From positions 27,876,550 through 27,940,549 of the forward strand of contig JAAONU010000001.1 of assembly GCA_012932295.1 (NCBI GenBank): a DNA stretch of 64,000 nt. The letters are read 5' to 3'. Shown one piece after another: positions 63,514-64,000 of the stretch; position 1 is the first letter of the stretch; every line of letters begins with the position of its first letter. The notes below the pieces were generated by a model. It saw only the letters and a program-made list of their open reading frames with translations, had not been told where the DNA came from and did no database searches. Source of the stretch: Cyclina sinensis. Its lineage: Eukaryota; Mollusca; Bivalvia; Venerida; Veneridae. A program made the position numbers and the translations under genes.

Positions 63514-64000
63514 AGCTCACCTGAGCAAATTCTCAGGGTGAGCTATTGTGATCACCCTGTGTCCGGTGTCCATTGTCAGTTGTCTCACATCCGTTGTCAA
63601 CATTTTACTTTAAATGACATTGATCAAAATGGCTGCCACAGCTAAAAATAGATATTTGTCAATATTTGGCTTTAAATGACATCTCCTTCTAAACCACTTG
63701 GCCATTTTAAACCAAACTTTACAGAAATGTTTCTTATAATGCCCTTTTCTAAAATTGCTCAAACAGTTCTGCTACATTGCACATAACGGCTGCAAAAGCT
63801 AAAAATAGAAAAAAAATCAAACAACATCTCCTCCAAAACGGTTGGGAGATTTTCCACCAAATTTCACAGAAATGTTCCTTACATAGCCCTCTATTAAAAT
63901 TGCTAAAACTGTTATGCTCCATTGAACAAAATGGCCACCAGAGCTAAAAATAGATTTTCGTCAATATTTTGATTCAAATGACATCTCCTCCAAAACCACT
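63514..64000 (+). repeat. Hairpin-family repeat, cut by the window edge
   Basis: Head AGCTCACCTGAGCAAATTC, CAGGGTGAGCTATTGTGATC; body with AAATGACATCTCC, GGCCATTTTAAACCAAACTT, ACAGAAATGTT. Closest in the window to copy 1 at 2.05 kb. Confidence 0.8.

Overview
The window is animal nuclear DNA, AT-rich and full of introns. It most likely comes from a bivalve mollusc. That is inferred from the very dense short interspersed repeats with hairpin ends (heads like GCTCACCTGAGCAC...GTGAGC, tails like GGCCATCATGGCCC), which are familiar from bivalve genomes, and from animal-type genes with GT/AG introns. Nothing prokaryotic or organellar is present. Exons were assembled by eye from splice sites, reading frame and remembered family sequences.

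Layout: (1) 51-15486 (+) holds a complete 12-exon CCZ1 gene, the Rab7-activating partner of MON1. (2) 15.5-18.4 kb is repeats plus the decayed 3' part of a LINE reverse transcriptase. (3) 18477-34944 (+) holds macroH2A, an H2A histone fold joined to a macro domain. Its macro domain contains two tandem, equal-length, frame-compatible copies of one exon, so splicing should choose one or the other. Its introns carry a 32-bp minisatellite, an 80-bp minisatellite, a Tigger-like MITE and a Helitron-like remnant with an endonuclease fragment. (4) 35-43 kb is repeats and a tRNA-derived SINE. (5) 43137-44189 (-) is an intronless class A GPCR that has lost the DRY arginine and the NPxxY proline. (6) 44-49.5 kb is nested repeats. 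(7) 49587-61740 (-) is BLOC1S2 in five exons. Its last intron is built largely of 39-bp (13-codon) copies of its own upstream exon/intron junction, and the array is split by a 6.5-kb insertion holding unidentified decayed exons. (8) 61.8-64 kb is a SINE, a short tandem repeat and another hairpin repeat.

Two of the four genes (CCZ1, BLOC1S2) act in endolysosomal trafficking, macroH2A is chromatin, and the GPCR is a cell-surface receptor. There is no operon and no evidence of shared regulation. The strongest leads are the duplicated macroH2A exon and the BLOC1S2 array that copies a splice junction.
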